NCBI RefSeq assembly: GCF_913054185.1
Contig: NZ_CAJXIV010000011.1
Coordinates: forward strand, 1-63,873
Length of the DNA: 63,873 nucleotides
From: an uncultured Shimia sp.
GTDB lineage: Bacteria; Pseudomonadota; Alphaproteobacteria; Rhodobacterales; Rhodobacteraceae
Reading direction: 5' to 3'
The notes under the pieces were generated by a model, which worked only from the letters and a program-made list of their open reading frames with translations, was not told the origin of the DNA and did not search any database. Shown piece after piece: positions 34,675 to 43,497 of the stretch (the stretch's first letter is position 1; each line of letters opens with the position of its first letter). Made by a program: the position numbers and the translations under genes.

Positions 34675-35847
34675 TCAATCCATGCGGTCTTCAGAGAAGC
34701 AATAGATCAGCGCGCCAAGCAGGAGCAAACCGGCCATCAGACCAAACAGGCTTTGATAGGCCAGCAGGGGATCGGTGGGGGAAATTGCGGCGTGTAGCTT
34801 GCCGGAGCCAAACTGCATCACACCCACGCCGCCAATGCCAAACAGGTTCATCAGGGTCACGCCTCGGCCTGTGAGATGTGCCGGGAAGAAACTGCGGGCG
34901 TGGGCGATGAGCACAGGGAAACTGGCCCCGGCAAAGCCGATAATGGACATCAGCAGGATCGAGCGGAGGGGGCTGGCATCGGCAAAGACTGTCAAACCAA
35001 TCAGGGTGATGGCACCCGTCAGGTTGCCGCCGATGATCACCCATTTGCGACTGCCTAAGATGCGATCAGCCGGGCCGTAGGCAAAGGTGCCAATGATCAT
35101 GGCAAGGCCCATTACCAGTGTGGCCTGGCCAATCTCACTGGTTGTGAGGTTAAACACATCTGACAGGTAGGGGCCAATCCAGAGGCCGCGAATGCCGGCA
35201 GCGGGCATGTAGTTCACGAACATCAGGGGGAAGAGCAGCCAGAGAGCTGGGATTTTCAAGAGGTCCAGCACGGAGCCTTTTTCGGTGCCGTTGGCTTTGG
35301 GCGGGTCTTGCACCAAGGCCCAAAGGCCAATTGCGATGCTGGAGCTGATCGCGGCCAGTACCCAGAGGGTGGCGCGCCAGCCGATGGTTTCGGCAGCCCA
35401 GGCAGTCGGGTAGGCGGCGATCAGGTTGCCCACGGAGCCGACACCCAACATGAGCGCGGCCAGTGTGGCAAAGCGGGCCGGTGGGTACATGCGGGCAAAG
35501 ATGAAGTAACTGGCCATCAGCACCGGGGAACAGCCAACGCCGATGAGGCCCATGGCGATGGTGATGTGCAGCGGTTGCGTGGCCATGGCAAAGAGTGCTG
35601 CGCCGCCACCACCGCCAATCAGCAGCAGGACGGCCGAAGTACGGCGTGGGCCGATGCTATCGAGCGCGGCACCGACCGGGATTTGCATCGCGGCAAAGAC
35701 AATGAACCAAAGTCCAGAGGCAAAGGCGAGGTCGGCGGGTGTGGCGCCGATGTCGACCTCAAGTACTTGCGTAAGCACCGCCAGAAAGGCGCGGAAGAAC
35801 TGGCTCAGCACATAAGCCAAACACAACAAAACCAAATCAATGCGCAT
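34675..35847 (-). CDS. MFS transporter
   Basis: A 390-residue protein with twelve predicted helices. FRAFLAVLTQVLEVDIGATPADLAFA begins helix 1-2, and the loop motif PVGAALDSIGPRRT is the MFS motif A. The start at 35847 is chosen because the first helix begins there. It lies 66 bp after the last ABC-transporter gene on the same strand, so it may be co-transcribed. The substrate is unknown. Confidence 0.85.
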   Translation of the reverse strand: MRIDLVLLCLAYVLSQFFRAFLAVLTQVLEVDIGATPADLAFASGLWFIVFAAMQIPVGAALDSIGPRRTSAVLLLIGGGGGAALFAMATQPLHITIAMGLIGVGCSPVLMASYFIFARMYPPARFATLAALMLGVGSVGNLIAAYPTAWAAETIGWRATLWVLAAISSSIAIGLWALVQDPPKANGTEKGSVLDLLKIPALWLLFPLMFVNYMPAAGIRGLWIGPYLSDVFNLTTSEIGQATLVMGLAMIIGTFAYGPADRILGSRKWVIIGGNLTGAITLIGLTVFADASPLRSILLMSIIGFAGASFPVLIAHARSFFPAHLTGRGVTLMNLFGIGGVGVMQFGSGKLHAAISPTDPLLAYQSLFGLMAGLLLLGALIYCFSEDRMD

Positions 35848-35913
35848 GTTAAGTACCTCCCCTTCGCTGCGGCGACAGGACCGCAAGCGACAGGGAATTG
35901 CAAGAGGCGGCTG

Positions 35914-36969
35914 TTACTTGCCGCGCAGGCGACCAACAATGCCTGTGGGGAAGAAGTAGACCGACAGGATGAAGAGCACACCAAGCCAGAGCAGCCAGCG
36001 GTCTGCGTTCAACAGGTCTGGCAGGAACGGCAGGGCGGAGACGCTTTCACCGGCGAGGCTGAGCACGTTTTGCAGGTAGTTTTGCGCCAGCACAAACAGG
36101 GTGGCGCCAATCACAGCCCCGTACATGGTGCCCATGCCGCCGATCACCACCATCAGCAAGATGTCGATCATGATCTCCATGCTGAGCGTGGTGTCCGGGC
36201 CAACGTATCGCAGCCATATGGCGTAGAGTGCGCCAGCAAGGGCGGCAATGGCGGCGGACAGGCAAGTTGCGGCCACGCGGTAGTGCACAACGCGGTAGCC
36301 AATGGCCTCAGCCCGGAAGTCGTTTTCGCGGATGGCTTGCAGGACGCGCCCAAACGGGGAGTTCACCACACGCAGCATCAGCAGGAAGAGCACAAAGCAG
36401 GAGATGAAGACGAGGTAGTATTTCAGCAGTTTACCGTTGGCTTTCACGCCGAAGATCTCGCCGTCCATGAACTTGAAGGCTGGGCCAAGTGCGCGGGGGA
36501 TTTTGAAGGACAGGCCATCTTCGCCGCCGGTGAGGCTGGAAAGCTGGCTGACCAGCACAGCGACAGCAGAGGCCACTGCAAGGGTGATCATCGCGAAGAA
36601 GATAGCGCGGACACGGAGCGAAAATAGGCCGATCACCAAAGCCAGCAGAGCTGCGAGACCTGCGCCTGCAACAGAGCCCACCAGCAAGCTGTCAAAGCCA
36701 GGGCCCATACGTGAGCTGGCTAAGGCGACGCCATAAGCGCCAAGCCCAAAGAACATGGTGTGAGCAAAGCTGACGATGCCGCCGTAGCCCAGCAGCAGGT
36801 CATAAGAGGCCACCAACACAATGAAGATGCAGATGCGGGCGGCGGTGTCCACAGAGCGCACGCCGGGGAACAGGAACGGGGCCAAGGCGAGGCACACAAG
36901 GATGGCGAGCAGGACCGCCAAGAGGATGGGCGACCGTGGGGTGTCGCCGGAAACAAGGGTTTTCAGCAT
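35914..36969 (-). CDS. Branched-chain amino-acid-type ABC transporter permease (LivM-like)
   Basis: A 351-residue inner-membrane permease with about ten helices of the LivM branch. Typical blocks are YDLLLGYGGIVSFAHTMFFGLGAYG near the N-terminus and GRVLQAIRENDFRAEAIGY, the coupling loop that contacts the ATPases. It follows the LivH-like permease by two bases. It is the last gene of the five-gene set livK-G-F-H-M-like. See the binding protein for the likely substrate. Confidence 0.92.
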   Translation of the reverse strand: MLKTLVSGDTPRSPILLAVLLAILVCLALAPFLFPGVRSVDTAARICIFIVLVASYDLLLGYGGIVSFAHTMFFGLGAYGVALASSRMGPGFDSLLVGSVAGAGLAALLALVIGLFSLRVRAIFFAMITLAVASAVAVLVSQLSSLTGGEDGLSFKIPRALGPAFKFMDGEIFGVKANGKLLKYYLVFISCFVLFLLMLRVVNSPFGRVLQAIRENDFRAEAIGYRVVHYRVAATCLSAAIAALAGALYAIWLRYVGPDTTLSMEIMIDILLMVVIGGMGTMYGAVIGATLFVLAQNYLQNVLSLAGESVSALPFLPDLLNADRWLLWLGVLFILSVYFFPTGIVGRLRGK

Positions 36970-36971
36970 GT

Positions 36972-38003
36972 CTATTTCGCCTTTACCACGGGAATCATGC
37001 CCATTGGGCGCCACATCAGGATCGCCACCATCAGGGCGATGTTGGAAATCAGGGCGGCTTTGGGTTCTAGAAAGGCCACGTAGTTTTGTAACAGGCCCAC
37101 CATAAGCGCGCCGATGAAGCAGCCTTCGACCGAGCCAAGTCCGCCGATGATCACCACGATGAACACAAGGATCATGGTCTGGTTGCCCATGTGGGCGGTG
37201 ATGACTTCCTGGTAGAGGCCCCAGAGGACACCGCCGAGACCTGCGAGGGCAGAGCCCGCGACAAAGACACCAATGAAAACCATGCGGAGATTGTAGCCAA
37301 GCGCCTGCACCATCTCGCCATTCTCCACACCGGCGCGCACGATCAGGCCAATTTTGGTGCGGCGCAGGGTGTAACGCATAGCGAGGAAGACCACGAGGCC
37401 GATGCCCACAGCCACAAGGCGATATTTTTCAAGCGCGGCACCGGCGAAGGTGATTGCGCCTTTCAGCGCTTCGGGGCGGGTGATGTAGATCTCTTCCGGC
37501 CCCCAGAGCACGATGATCAGCTGCTCGACCACGATCAGGCCGCCCATGGTGACCAAGATTTGTTTGAGGTGGTGGCCATAGACCGGCTTCACAATCACCC
37601 GCTCAAAGGCGTAGCCCATGAGGCCAGTCGCGGCCATGGCGCCAACAATGGTCACCATCAGGGCAGTCAGATTCCACAGCAGGTTGGGCGCGCCGGTCAT
37701 GTGCTCCAGCAGGAGCAAAAAGGAGACGCCAACAAAGGCCCCGACGGAGACAAAAGCGCCGTGGCCGAAGTTGATGACGTCCATCAGGCCAAAGACCAAC
37801 GTTAGGCCCGAAGCCATGATGAAGATCATCATGCCCATGGCGAGGCCGGAGACGGTTAAAGTGAGCCAGCTGGAGGTGGCAGGAATGGCGACGAAACCGG
37901 CAATCACAAGGCCGACAACCAAAAGGATCGGCGCATAGGGGGCAACCCGCTCTGCGAGGGACATTTGCGCCATCGTGGGGGCGTGTTTGGGGGCGGCGCT
38001 CAT
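36972..38003 (-). CDS. Branched-chain amino-acid-type ABC transporter permease (LivH-like)
   Basis: A 343-residue permease. After about 35 variable residues come SGLAMGMMIFIMASGLTLVFGLMDVINFGHGAFVSVGAF blocks typical of LivH, and later RAGVENGEMVQALGYN, the ATPase-contact loop. Nine or so helices. It pairs with the LivM-like protein to form the membrane channel. Its gene lies between the LivF-like ATPase (34 bp upstream) and the LivM-like permease. Confidence 0.92.
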   Translation of the reverse strand: MSAAPKHAPTMAQMSLAERVAPYAPILLVVGLVIAGFVAIPATSSWLTLTVSGLAMGMMIFIMASGLTLVFGLMDVINFGHGAFVSVGAFVGVSFLLLLEHMTGAPNLLWNLTALMVTIVGAMAATGLMGYAFERVIVKPVYGHHLKQILVTMGGLIVVEQLIIVLWGPEEIYITRPEALKGAITFAGAALEKYRLVAVGIGLVVFLAMRYTLRRTKIGLIVRAGVENGEMVQALGYNLRMVFIGVFVAGSALAGLGGVLWGLYQEVITAHMGNQTMILVFIVVIIGGLGSVEGCFIGALMVGLLQNYVAFLEPKAALISNIALMVAILMWRPMGMIPVVKAK

Positions 38004-38037
38004 GGGCGGACCTCCAGTTGAAGTGTGTTCATTGGCA

Positions 38038-38760
38038 TCAGTGAGCCTCCATGCTGAGGCCCATCAGGCGCTCTTGCAGCTCGGCATCTTGGGTCAGTTC
38101 GGACATCTGGCCGGACCAGGCCATGCGGCCGTCGTCCATCACATTGGCGCTATCCCCCAAGGCTTTGGCTACGGCGAAGTTTTGCTCTACCAAGAGGATG
38201 GATGCGCCTTGGTCTTTCAGTTCCTTGATGGCGCGGGCCATGGTGGTGATGATGGCAGGCGCAAGGCCTTTGGTCGGCTCGTCTATCAGATACAGCGCAC
38301 GCTCTTCGATCATGGCGCGGGCGATGGATAGCATCTGTTTTTGGCCACCAGAGAGCGTGCCTGCGTCTTTTTTCCAGAAGGTTTCCAGTGCCGGGAAGAC
38401 GGTGAAGAGCCATTGCAGGCGGGCCTCGTCAATCGCGCCGGAGACAGCGGCGAGGATCATGTTTTCCTCCACCGTCAGGTCGGCAAAGATGCCCATGTCC
38501 TCGGGCACAAATCCGATGCCTGCACGGGCGATCGCGGGAGTTGGCAGTTTGGTGATGTCCTGACCGTCAAACGTGACGCTGCCCTGATGGGCGCGCCAGT
38601 GGCCGATGATGGTGCGCAGCGTGGTGGTTTTGCCCACGCCGTTGCGGCCCAAAAGCATGGTGACTTCGCCACGCGGCACGGTGAGCTCGACGCCTTGCAG
38701 GATGTGATACTGCGCGATGTTGGTGAAGACACCCTCAAGTTTCAGGATGGGATCAGACAT
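38038..38760 (-). CDS. ABC transporter ATP-binding protein (LivF-like)
   Basis: A 240-residue ATPase. Walker A is GRNGVGKTT (about 38-46), the signature LSGGQKQ (about 138-144), Walker B LYLIDEPTKGLAP, and the switch His is replaced by the VEQN type seen in LivF proteins. It overlaps the LivG-like gene by eight bases, so translation is coupled. It drives uptake through the LivH/LivM-like pair. Confidence 0.93.
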   Translation of the reverse strand: MSDPILKLEGVFTNIAQYHILQGVELTVPRGEVTMLLGRNGVGKTTTLRTIIGHWRAHQGSVTFDGQDITKLPTPAIARAGIGFVPEDMGIFADLTVEENMILAAVSGAIDEARLQWLFTVFPALETFWKKDAGTLSGGQKQMLSIARAMIEERALYLIDEPTKGLAPAIITTMARAIKELKDQGASILLVEQNFAVAKALGDSANVMDDGRMAWSGQMSELTQDAELQERLMGLSMEAH

Positions 38761-39529
38761 TGGCGAGGGCCTCCTCAAGATCGCGGCCCATGTATGCTTC
38801 TTGCACCACGTCAGACGCCATGACCTCGGCAGGATCGCCATCGGCCGCCAGCGCGCCGTTGTGCAATACGATGATGCGGTCCGCGAGGGTGCGGATCACG
38901 TCCATTTTGTGCTCCACCAGTAAGATGGCGCGGTCTTTGCGGGTTTTGAGTTCGGCGATCAGGTCGAGCACTACGGGGGCTTCGTCCACGCTCATGCCAG
39001 CGGTGGGTTCGTCAAACATATAGACCAGCGGGTCCAGCGCGATCAGCAGGGCGACCTCCAATTTGCGTTGGTCGCCATGAGAGAGTTCAGAGACAACCTG
39101 ATCCGCTTGATCGGTCATGCGGATGCGCTCGAGAATCTCGTAAGCTGGGCCGGTGAGTTCGGCGTGGCTGTCGGCCATGGACAGGATGTTGAAACCGCGA
39201 CCGGCTTTGGATTGCACCACAAGGCGGATGTTTTCCAACACAGAAAGATTGGGAAACAGGTTGGTGAGCTGGAAGGCGCGGCCAATGCCGCGGTGGGTAC
39301 GCTGGGCTACGGACATGCGGGTGATGTCGGTGCCATTGAGTTTCACACGGCCTTCGGAGACGGGAATCTGACCAGAGATCAGATTGAAATACGTGGTTTT
39401 GCCTGCGCCGTTGGGGCCAACAATTGCGGTCAATTCGCCAGCATTGAAGTTGCAGGTGATGTGGTCGACCGCCACGTGACCGCCAAAGCGCACGGTCAGG
39501 TCGGTGGTTTCCAGAATGGGGTGGGGCAT
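38753..39529 (-). CDS. ABC transporter ATP-binding protein (LivG-like)
   Basis: A 258-residue ATPase. Walker A is GPNGAGKTT (about 37-45), the signature LSHGDQRKLE, Walker B VYMFDEPTAGMS, and the switch region VEHKMD. The HGDQRKLE form of the signature is common in LivG relatives for urea, amides or aromatic compounds. The start at 39529 (MPHPILETTDL) matches the family. It lies 78 bp after the binding-protein gene, across a hairpin. Confidence 0.93.
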   Translation of the reverse strand: MPHPILETTDLTVRFGGHVAVDHITCNFNAGELTAIVGPNGAGKTTYFNLISGQIPVSEGRVKLNGTDITRMSVAQRTHRGIGRAFQLTNLFPNLSVLENIRLVVQSKAGRGFNILSMADSHAELTGPAYEILERIRMTDQADQVVSELSHGDQRKLEVALLIALDPLVYMFDEPTAGMSVDEAPVVLDLIAELKTRKDRAILLVEHKMDVIRTLADRIIVLHNGALAADGDPAEVMASDVVQEAYMGRDLEEALANV

Positions 39530-39555
39530 TTTTGTGGTCCCTGAGAGGGAAAGGA

Positions 39556-39587
39556 GGCTGGCCCCGGCACAAGATCCGGAACCAGCC
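39556..39587 (-). promoter_or_regulatory. Hairpin between binding-protein and ATPase genes of the ABC operon
   Basis: GGCTGG-CC-CCGG, eight-base loop, CCGG-AA-CCAGCC: ten pairs with one 2x2 internal mismatch. There is no T run, so it looks like an mRNA-stabilising or attenuating element that would raise binding-protein levels over the membrane parts. Confidence 0.6.
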
Positions 39588-39607
39588 ATGGAGGTTAGGG
39601 AACGGTC

Positions 39608-40780
39608 TTAGTTGCGGACCGGGATGGGCAGGTCTTCGAGCTTCAGCTCACGCACCAGCTCCGGGATGGCCCATTCGACGTTGTCATCCACTTTGATCTT
39701 GAAGTGGTACATGGTCTGCATCGCCTGGTGATCTTCGGCGCGGAATTTCATGGTGCCTTTGGGGGTCTCCCACTCCATGCCTTCCATCGCGGTGATCAGC
39801 TCTTCGGTGTCGGTGCCGCCAGCCTTTTTGATGGCCTCAACAACGGCGATGCCTGCGGACATGCCCCCTGCGGTGAAGAAATCTGGCGGGGTGCCAAAAC
39901 GCTCCTGGTGAGTTTTCACCAGCCAGTTGTTCACATCGTTTTTGGGGATGTCATAGTAGTAGTAGGTTGCGCCTTCGAGGCCCGGGAAGTCTTTGTAGGC
40001 TTTCATCGCGGCGAGGATGTTGCCGCCTGTGGCGATCTCAACGCCAAAGCGGGACGGGTCCATGGCCTGAATTTTGCCCATTGGGTTGCCGCCACCGGCC
40101 CAGATAATGAACAGTTTTTTGTTGCCTTCAAGGTTTTTCATCGCAGTGAAAATGCGCTCTGCCGCGGCGGTGAAATCGGTGGTGTCGGTGGGCACGTATT
40201 CTTCATGCGTAATCGATTGGCCTTGGCCTTCGAGTGCTTCGCGGAAGGCGGAGATGCCGTCACGGCCAAAGGCGTAATCTTGGGCCAATGTGGCGATGTG
40301 CACGTCTTCACCAGCCAGAGCGATGGCGTTGGCCACGGCGTCTTGCGAGCTGTTACGGCCGGTGCGGAAGATGTAGCGGTTGTAGTTTGCGCCGGTGATG
40401 CTGTCGGCCACGGCGGGCTCCACGATCAGCAGCTTTTCATATTCTTCTGCCACTGGCAGCATTGCAAGCGCCACGCCGGAGCTGACGGGGCCAACGGCGA
40501 GGTCCACTTCGTCGTCGCCGTATGCTTCCTCGAGCAGGGCTTTGCCATTGTCTGGTTTCAGCTGGGTGTCTTTTTCGATCACAACAATTTTTTCGCCGTT
40601 GATCTCCATGGTGCCGCCGGTGGCGTATTCTAGACCCAGCATCAGGCCGTCGTGGGATTGTTTGGCGTAGGCCTCATAGGGGCCGGTTTTGCCATATACG
40701 TGGGCGATCTTAATGTCTGCGGATGCGGCGCTGGTCAGCGCCAAAGCAGAAATCGCGCCCGAGATGAGCCATTTCTTCAT
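39608..40780 (-). CDS. ABC transporter substrate-binding protein (LivK-like)
   Basis: A 390-residue periplasmic binding protein (type I fold). Residues 1-21 form the signal peptide (MKKWLISGAISALALTSAASA). The mature protein starts DIKIAHVYGKTGPYEAYAKQ and contains VDLAVGPVSSGVALAML and IATLAQDYAFGRDG. This branch includes proteins that bind amino acids, amides or aromatic acids. The gene is divergent from an HpaR-type regulator and next to the hydroxyphenylacetate/homogentisate cluster, so an aromatic acid or aromatic amino acid is a reasonable substrate (inference). Confidence 0.88.
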   Translation of the reverse strand: MKKWLISGAISALALTSAASADIKIAHVYGKTGPYEAYAKQSHDGLMLGLEYATGGTMEINGEKIVVIEKDTQLKPDNGKALLEEAYGDDEVDLAVGPVSSGVALAMLPVAEEYEKLLIVEPAVADSITGANYNRYIFRTGRNSSQDAVANAIALAGEDVHIATLAQDYAFGRDGISAFREALEGQGQSITHEEYVPTDTTDFTAAAERIFTAMKNLEGNKKLFIIWAGGGNPMGKIQAMDPSRFGVEIATGGNILAAMKAYKDFPGLEGATYYYYDIPKNDVNNWLVKTHQERFGTPPDFFTAGGMSAGIAVVEAIKKAGGTDTEELITAMEGMEWETPKGTMKFRAEDHQAMQTMYHFKIKVDDNVEWAIPELVRELKLEDLPIPVRN

Positions 40781-40872
40781 GAGTGTTCCTCCCTGAACTC
40801 AACCGCAACTTGGGATCACGGCGATTGTGGCCATGGTAGGTGGCAGGGGGGAAATGGGTCAATTCGGGGAAA

Positions 40873-40880
40873 CTACGTAG
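40873..40880. promoter_or_regulatory. CTACGTAG palindrome in the livK-like/hpaR-like divergent region
   Basis: The 8-bp palindrome CTACGTAG lies in the 233-bp region between the binding-protein gene and the HpaR-type regulator. The same core, with ACTACGTAGG in common, recurs at 47496-47503 inside the homogentisate cluster. Candidate binding site of the HpaR-like MarR protein. Confidence 0.4.
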
Positions 40881-41013
40881 GTCTGCAGGACGATAGAACC
40901 ATACCAATTTGGTCGGTGCCGTTTTGCACATTCTGATGCGTGTGACGCTGCGGAGGCGAGGGAGGAAAGCCAAACAAATTGCCTTTTGAACTATTCCGGT
41001 GCATGTAGGAGGT

Positions 41014-41454
41014 ATGACAGGCAAGACCAATATTCCCGATACATCTCAATCGCTTCCAATCGCGCTGCTGCGCGCCAGAGAGAAGGTGATGAAACCGGCA
41101 CGATTATTGCTTGCCGATGCTGGTGTAACTGAACAGCAGTGGCGTGTGGTGCGTGTGTTGGTTGAAGAAGGCCCTATGGATCCCACCACCATTGCCGATC
41201 GGGCGGTGTTGTTGTTGCCCAGCCTGACGCGGATTTTGCAGAAGCTCGAAGAAAAGGGCTACATCACGCGGGCGCGGGATGAGCAGGATGGCCGTCGGCA
41301 GGTGATTAATGCCACCTCAGACGGGTGCCGGTTGATTGCGGACAACATTCCCGCAGCCAAGAGTTATGCGGGCAAGCTGCGTGACCATCTTGGCACGGAC
41401 CGTTATGAGCAGCTTTTGGAACTGCTCAACGATCTGAACGAGATTGAGCTCTAA
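41014..41454 (+). CDS. MarR family regulator, HpaR-like
   Basis: A 146-residue MarR protein closest to HpaR, the repressor of homoprotocatechuate (4-hydroxyphenylacetate) degradation: SLPIALLRAREKVMKPARLLL, then QQWRVVRVLVEEGPMDPTTIADRAVLLLPSLTRILQKLEEKGYI with the winged helix about 38-90. AGGAGG lies directly before ATG 41014, which decides the start over an in-frame ATG 15 bp upstream. It is divergent from the ABC-transporter operon and convergent with the mhaA/mhaB-like operon, so it probably senses a hydroxyphenylacetate. Confidence 0.85.
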   Translation: MTGKTNIPDTSQSLPIALLRAREKVMKPARLLLADAGVTEQQWRVVRVLVEEGPMDPTTIADRAVLLLPSLTRILQKLEEKGYITRARDEQDGRRQVINATSDGCRLIADNIPAAKSYAGKLRDHLGTDRYEQLLELLNDLNEIEL

Positions 41455-41457
41455 AAC

Positions 41458-41558
41458 CTAGTCGAGACGGGCTTTGTCCGGATGCGCACGATTGATGTCC
41501 AAGACTGGCGCGAACTCTTTCGGATTGCGCGCCAGTAGTCATACAGCACTGTGTTCAT
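41458..41558 (-). pseudogene. maiA: Remnant of maleylacetoacetate isomerase
   Basis: From ATG 41558 the frame reads MNTVLYDYWR, the conserved MaiA/zeta-GST N-terminus, where YWRSSASYRVR should follow. The frame then shifts, and the next frame reads LARNPKEFAPVLDIN, matching the later MaiA motif LARNPQGxVPVLDIDG, and then RAHPDKARLD with TAG at 41458-41460, a plausible MaiA C-terminus. The first junction is CTGGCGC, which would occur in both TAC-TGG-CGC and CTG-GCG-CGC, so a deletion between 7-bp direct repeats explains it. About 180 codons are missing. It lies 10 bp after the MhaB-like gene, where a functional maiA would be expected. Confidence 0.75.
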
Positions 41559-41568
41559 GGGGCGATTC

Positions 41569-41775
41569 TCACCGCTGGTGGCCGCTGTTTTGCGCCGCTG
41601 CCAGGGCTTCGGTGAGTACGTCGTTGTTGCCAATGTGGTTGGCCAGCAGGAAGATCAGCCGAGCGTTAAGCGCGTCGCTGGTGGATTTTTCAAGACCGTC
41701 ATGGGCGCGGGCAAGGGCGTCAAAGAAGCCGTCGGCGTTGTCCAGATTAGGATTCAGGATCAGCTTGTCAGACAT
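41569..41775 (-). CDS. DUF2783 small protein, likely MhaB-type coupling protein
   Basis: A 68-residue protein of the DUF2783 family, beginning MSDKLILNPNLDNADGFFDAL and holding ALNARLIFLLANHIGNNDVL. It starts four bases after the stop of the flavin monooxygenase gene. In Pseudomonas putida U, 3-hydroxyphenylacetate 6-hydroxylase consists of a large flavoprotein MhaA and a coupling protein MhaB of about 7 kDa. Size, position and partner fit that arrangement; equating DUF2783 with MhaB is my inference. The start at 41775 is set by family length. Confidence 0.75.
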   Translation of the reverse strand: MSDKLILNPNLDNADGFFDALARAHDGLEKSTSDALNARLIFLLANHIGNNDVLTEALAAAQNSGHQR

Positions 41776-41779
41776 CAGA

Positions 41780-43390
41780 TCACTCCTTGCCTGTGGCGCG
41801 GCGCAGAGCAGCGCGGAAATGGGGCTCATCAAAAGATTCACGGCGGGCGGCGACGTGTTGGTCCGGTCGGATCAGATAGACACCAGAGGGGGCATCGCCG
41901 AGGTATTGCCGTTTGAGCGTGAGGGATGGGTCGTCGCGCACCGACAGGGCGAGGCGGGTGGCAGTGACGCCGTCTTCCTCAAAGCCGTCCGGCGCGTCTG
42001 CATCGATGGTCAGCAGAATGAAGTCATTGCCCAGTTTGCCAAGCAGGTGGTCGTCACCCAGTGGTGCATCCGGACAGGGGCTGCCGGGGCGGGTGAGGTC
42101 TGGTGCGGCCAGTGCGTCCGCCGAATTCAGCATACTGCCGTCATAGGTGCAGGGCACTGAGAGACGACCCGAGTTGACCACCGGCTGCGCAAATGCGTGA
42201 TGTGCCGAAAGGTCCAAAATGGCGTCACGCAGAATGCGGCTCATCTCTGATTTGGGTGTGATGAACTCGGTGGAGCGGGTGGAGTTGAGGATATTTTCAT
42301 CTGCGCCGTGGACCCGCTCGATGTTGTAACTGTCCATCAGGGTTTCTGGCGCTTTGCCGTCCAGCACCAGTTTCAGTTTCCAAGCAATGTTGTCGGCGTC
42401 TTGAAGGCCGGAGTTGGCACCACGTGCGCCAAAAGGGGAGACTTGGTGAGCGGAGTCGCCAGCAAACAACGTGCGGCCGTGGCGGAAGCGGTCCATGCGG
42501 CAACATTGGAAGGTGTAAATGCTGACCCATTCGAGGTCGAACTCTGCGTCATCCCCCAGCATGGCCTTGAGACGCTGCATTACGTTTTCCGGGCGCTTTT
42601 CACGCTCTTTGTCGATGTCGCGGCCCAGTTGCAAGTCGATGCGCCAGACGTTGTCGGGTTGTTTGTGCAGCAGGGCGGATTGGCCGCGATTAAACGGCGG
42701 ATCAAACCAGAACCAGCGCTCGGAGGGGAAGTCAGCCTTCATCACCACATCGGCGATCAGGAAATTGTCTTCAAAGACCTGTCCGTCAAAGTCCAAACCC
42801 AGCATCCTGCGGGTGGGGGAGTTGGCGCCATCACAAGCCACCAGCCAGTCTGCCTCAATCGTGTAGCTGCCTTCGGGGGTTTCCACTTCGAGTTTGACGT
42901 GGTCGTCGTGTTGGCCAATGGCCTCCACCTTGTTGCGGCCACGGATTTCGATGGGTGCGCCTTCACCCTGCAGCTCGCGGATGCGTTCGACCAAAACTTG
43001 TTCAAAGGTGTATTGCTGGAGATTGATGAAGGCAGGGTTTTTGTGGCCTTCTTCTTCGGTCAGGCTGAATTCATAAACCTGACGGGTGTCAAAGAAGACT
43101 TTGCCGGTGTCCCATTGCACGCCACGTTTGACCATGGCGTCGCCACACCCCAAACGGTCGAGAATTTCCAGTGGACGTTTGGCAAAGCAAATCGCACGTG
43201 AGCCAAAGGACACGCGGTCGTTGTCATCCAAAATGACGGTGTTGATGCCTTGCTGCGCCAGATCGATGGCGGTTGCGAGACCTACGGGGCCAGCACCAAT
43301 GATCACCACCGAGTGGCGGACAGGCATACCTTCGTCTTGATCCGGGCTGCGCTCATAGGCGTAGAGCGGGACGTCAAAAATCTTGCTCAT
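41780..43390 (-). CDS. FAD-dependent aromatic hydroxylase (MhaA-like)
   Basis: A 536-residue class A flavin monooxygenase. The FAD dinucleotide motif GAGPVG is at residues 32-37, the DG motif is in WLVACDGANSPTRRMLG, and GDSAHQVSPFGARGANSGLQDADN near 310-335 is the second FAD block. A thioredoxin-like C-terminal domain follows, as in PheA/MhpA relatives. With the DUF2783 partner and adjacent homogentisate genes, 3-hydroxyphenylacetate 6-hydroxylase, making homogentisate, is the most likely activity; 3-(3-hydroxyphenyl)propionate or another phenol remains possible. It probably needs NAD(P)H. Confidence 0.82.
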   Translation of the reverse strand: MSKIFDVPLYAYERSPDQDEGMPVRHSVVIIGAGPVGLATAIDLAQQGINTVILDDNDRVSFGSRAICFAKRPLEILDRLGCGDAMVKRGVQWDTGKVFFDTRQVYEFSLTEEEGHKNPAFINLQQYTFEQVLVERIRELQGEGAPIEIRGRNKVEAIGQHDDHVKLEVETPEGSYTIEADWLVACDGANSPTRRMLGLDFDGQVFEDNFLIADVVMKADFPSERWFWFDPPFNRGQSALLHKQPDNVWRIDLQLGRDIDKEREKRPENVMQRLKAMLGDDAEFDLEWVSIYTFQCCRMDRFRHGRTLFAGDSAHQVSPFGARGANSGLQDADNIAWKLKLVLDGKAPETLMDSYNIERVHGADENILNSTRSTEFITPKSEMSRILRDAILDLSAHHAFAQPVVNSGRLSVPCTYDGSMLNSADALAAPDLTRPGSPCPDAPLGDDHLLGKLGNDFILLTIDADAPDGFEEDGVTATRLALSVRDDPSLTLKRQYLGDAPSGVYLIRPDQHVAARRESFDEPHFRAALRRATGKE

Positions 43391-43433
43391 GGGGCTCCTC
43401 CTCCCAATAACGGGCGCGTTTGTTGGGGCTTAG

Positions 43434-43462
43434 CGTGGCGCTCCATGGGATGGCGCGCCACG
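43434..43462 (-). promoter_or_regulatory. 8-bp inverted repeat before the MhaA-like gene
   Basis: CGTGGCGC (43434-43441), 13 bases, GCGCCACG (43455-43462). It lies 44 bp upstream of the start codon, after the small membrane-protein gene. There is no T run; either an operator or an intercistronic hairpin. Confidence 0.45.
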
Positions 43463-43497
43463 ACATAGATCAAGGACGCGGGGAATCTTCTTTTGCT

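Noticed and set aside
35308..36627. Open frame of 439 codons on the plus strand across the MFS and LivM-like genes
   Set aside because: It spans two genes on the other strand and gives a low-complexity Gly/His/Gln-rich product. It is a by-product of codon bias.
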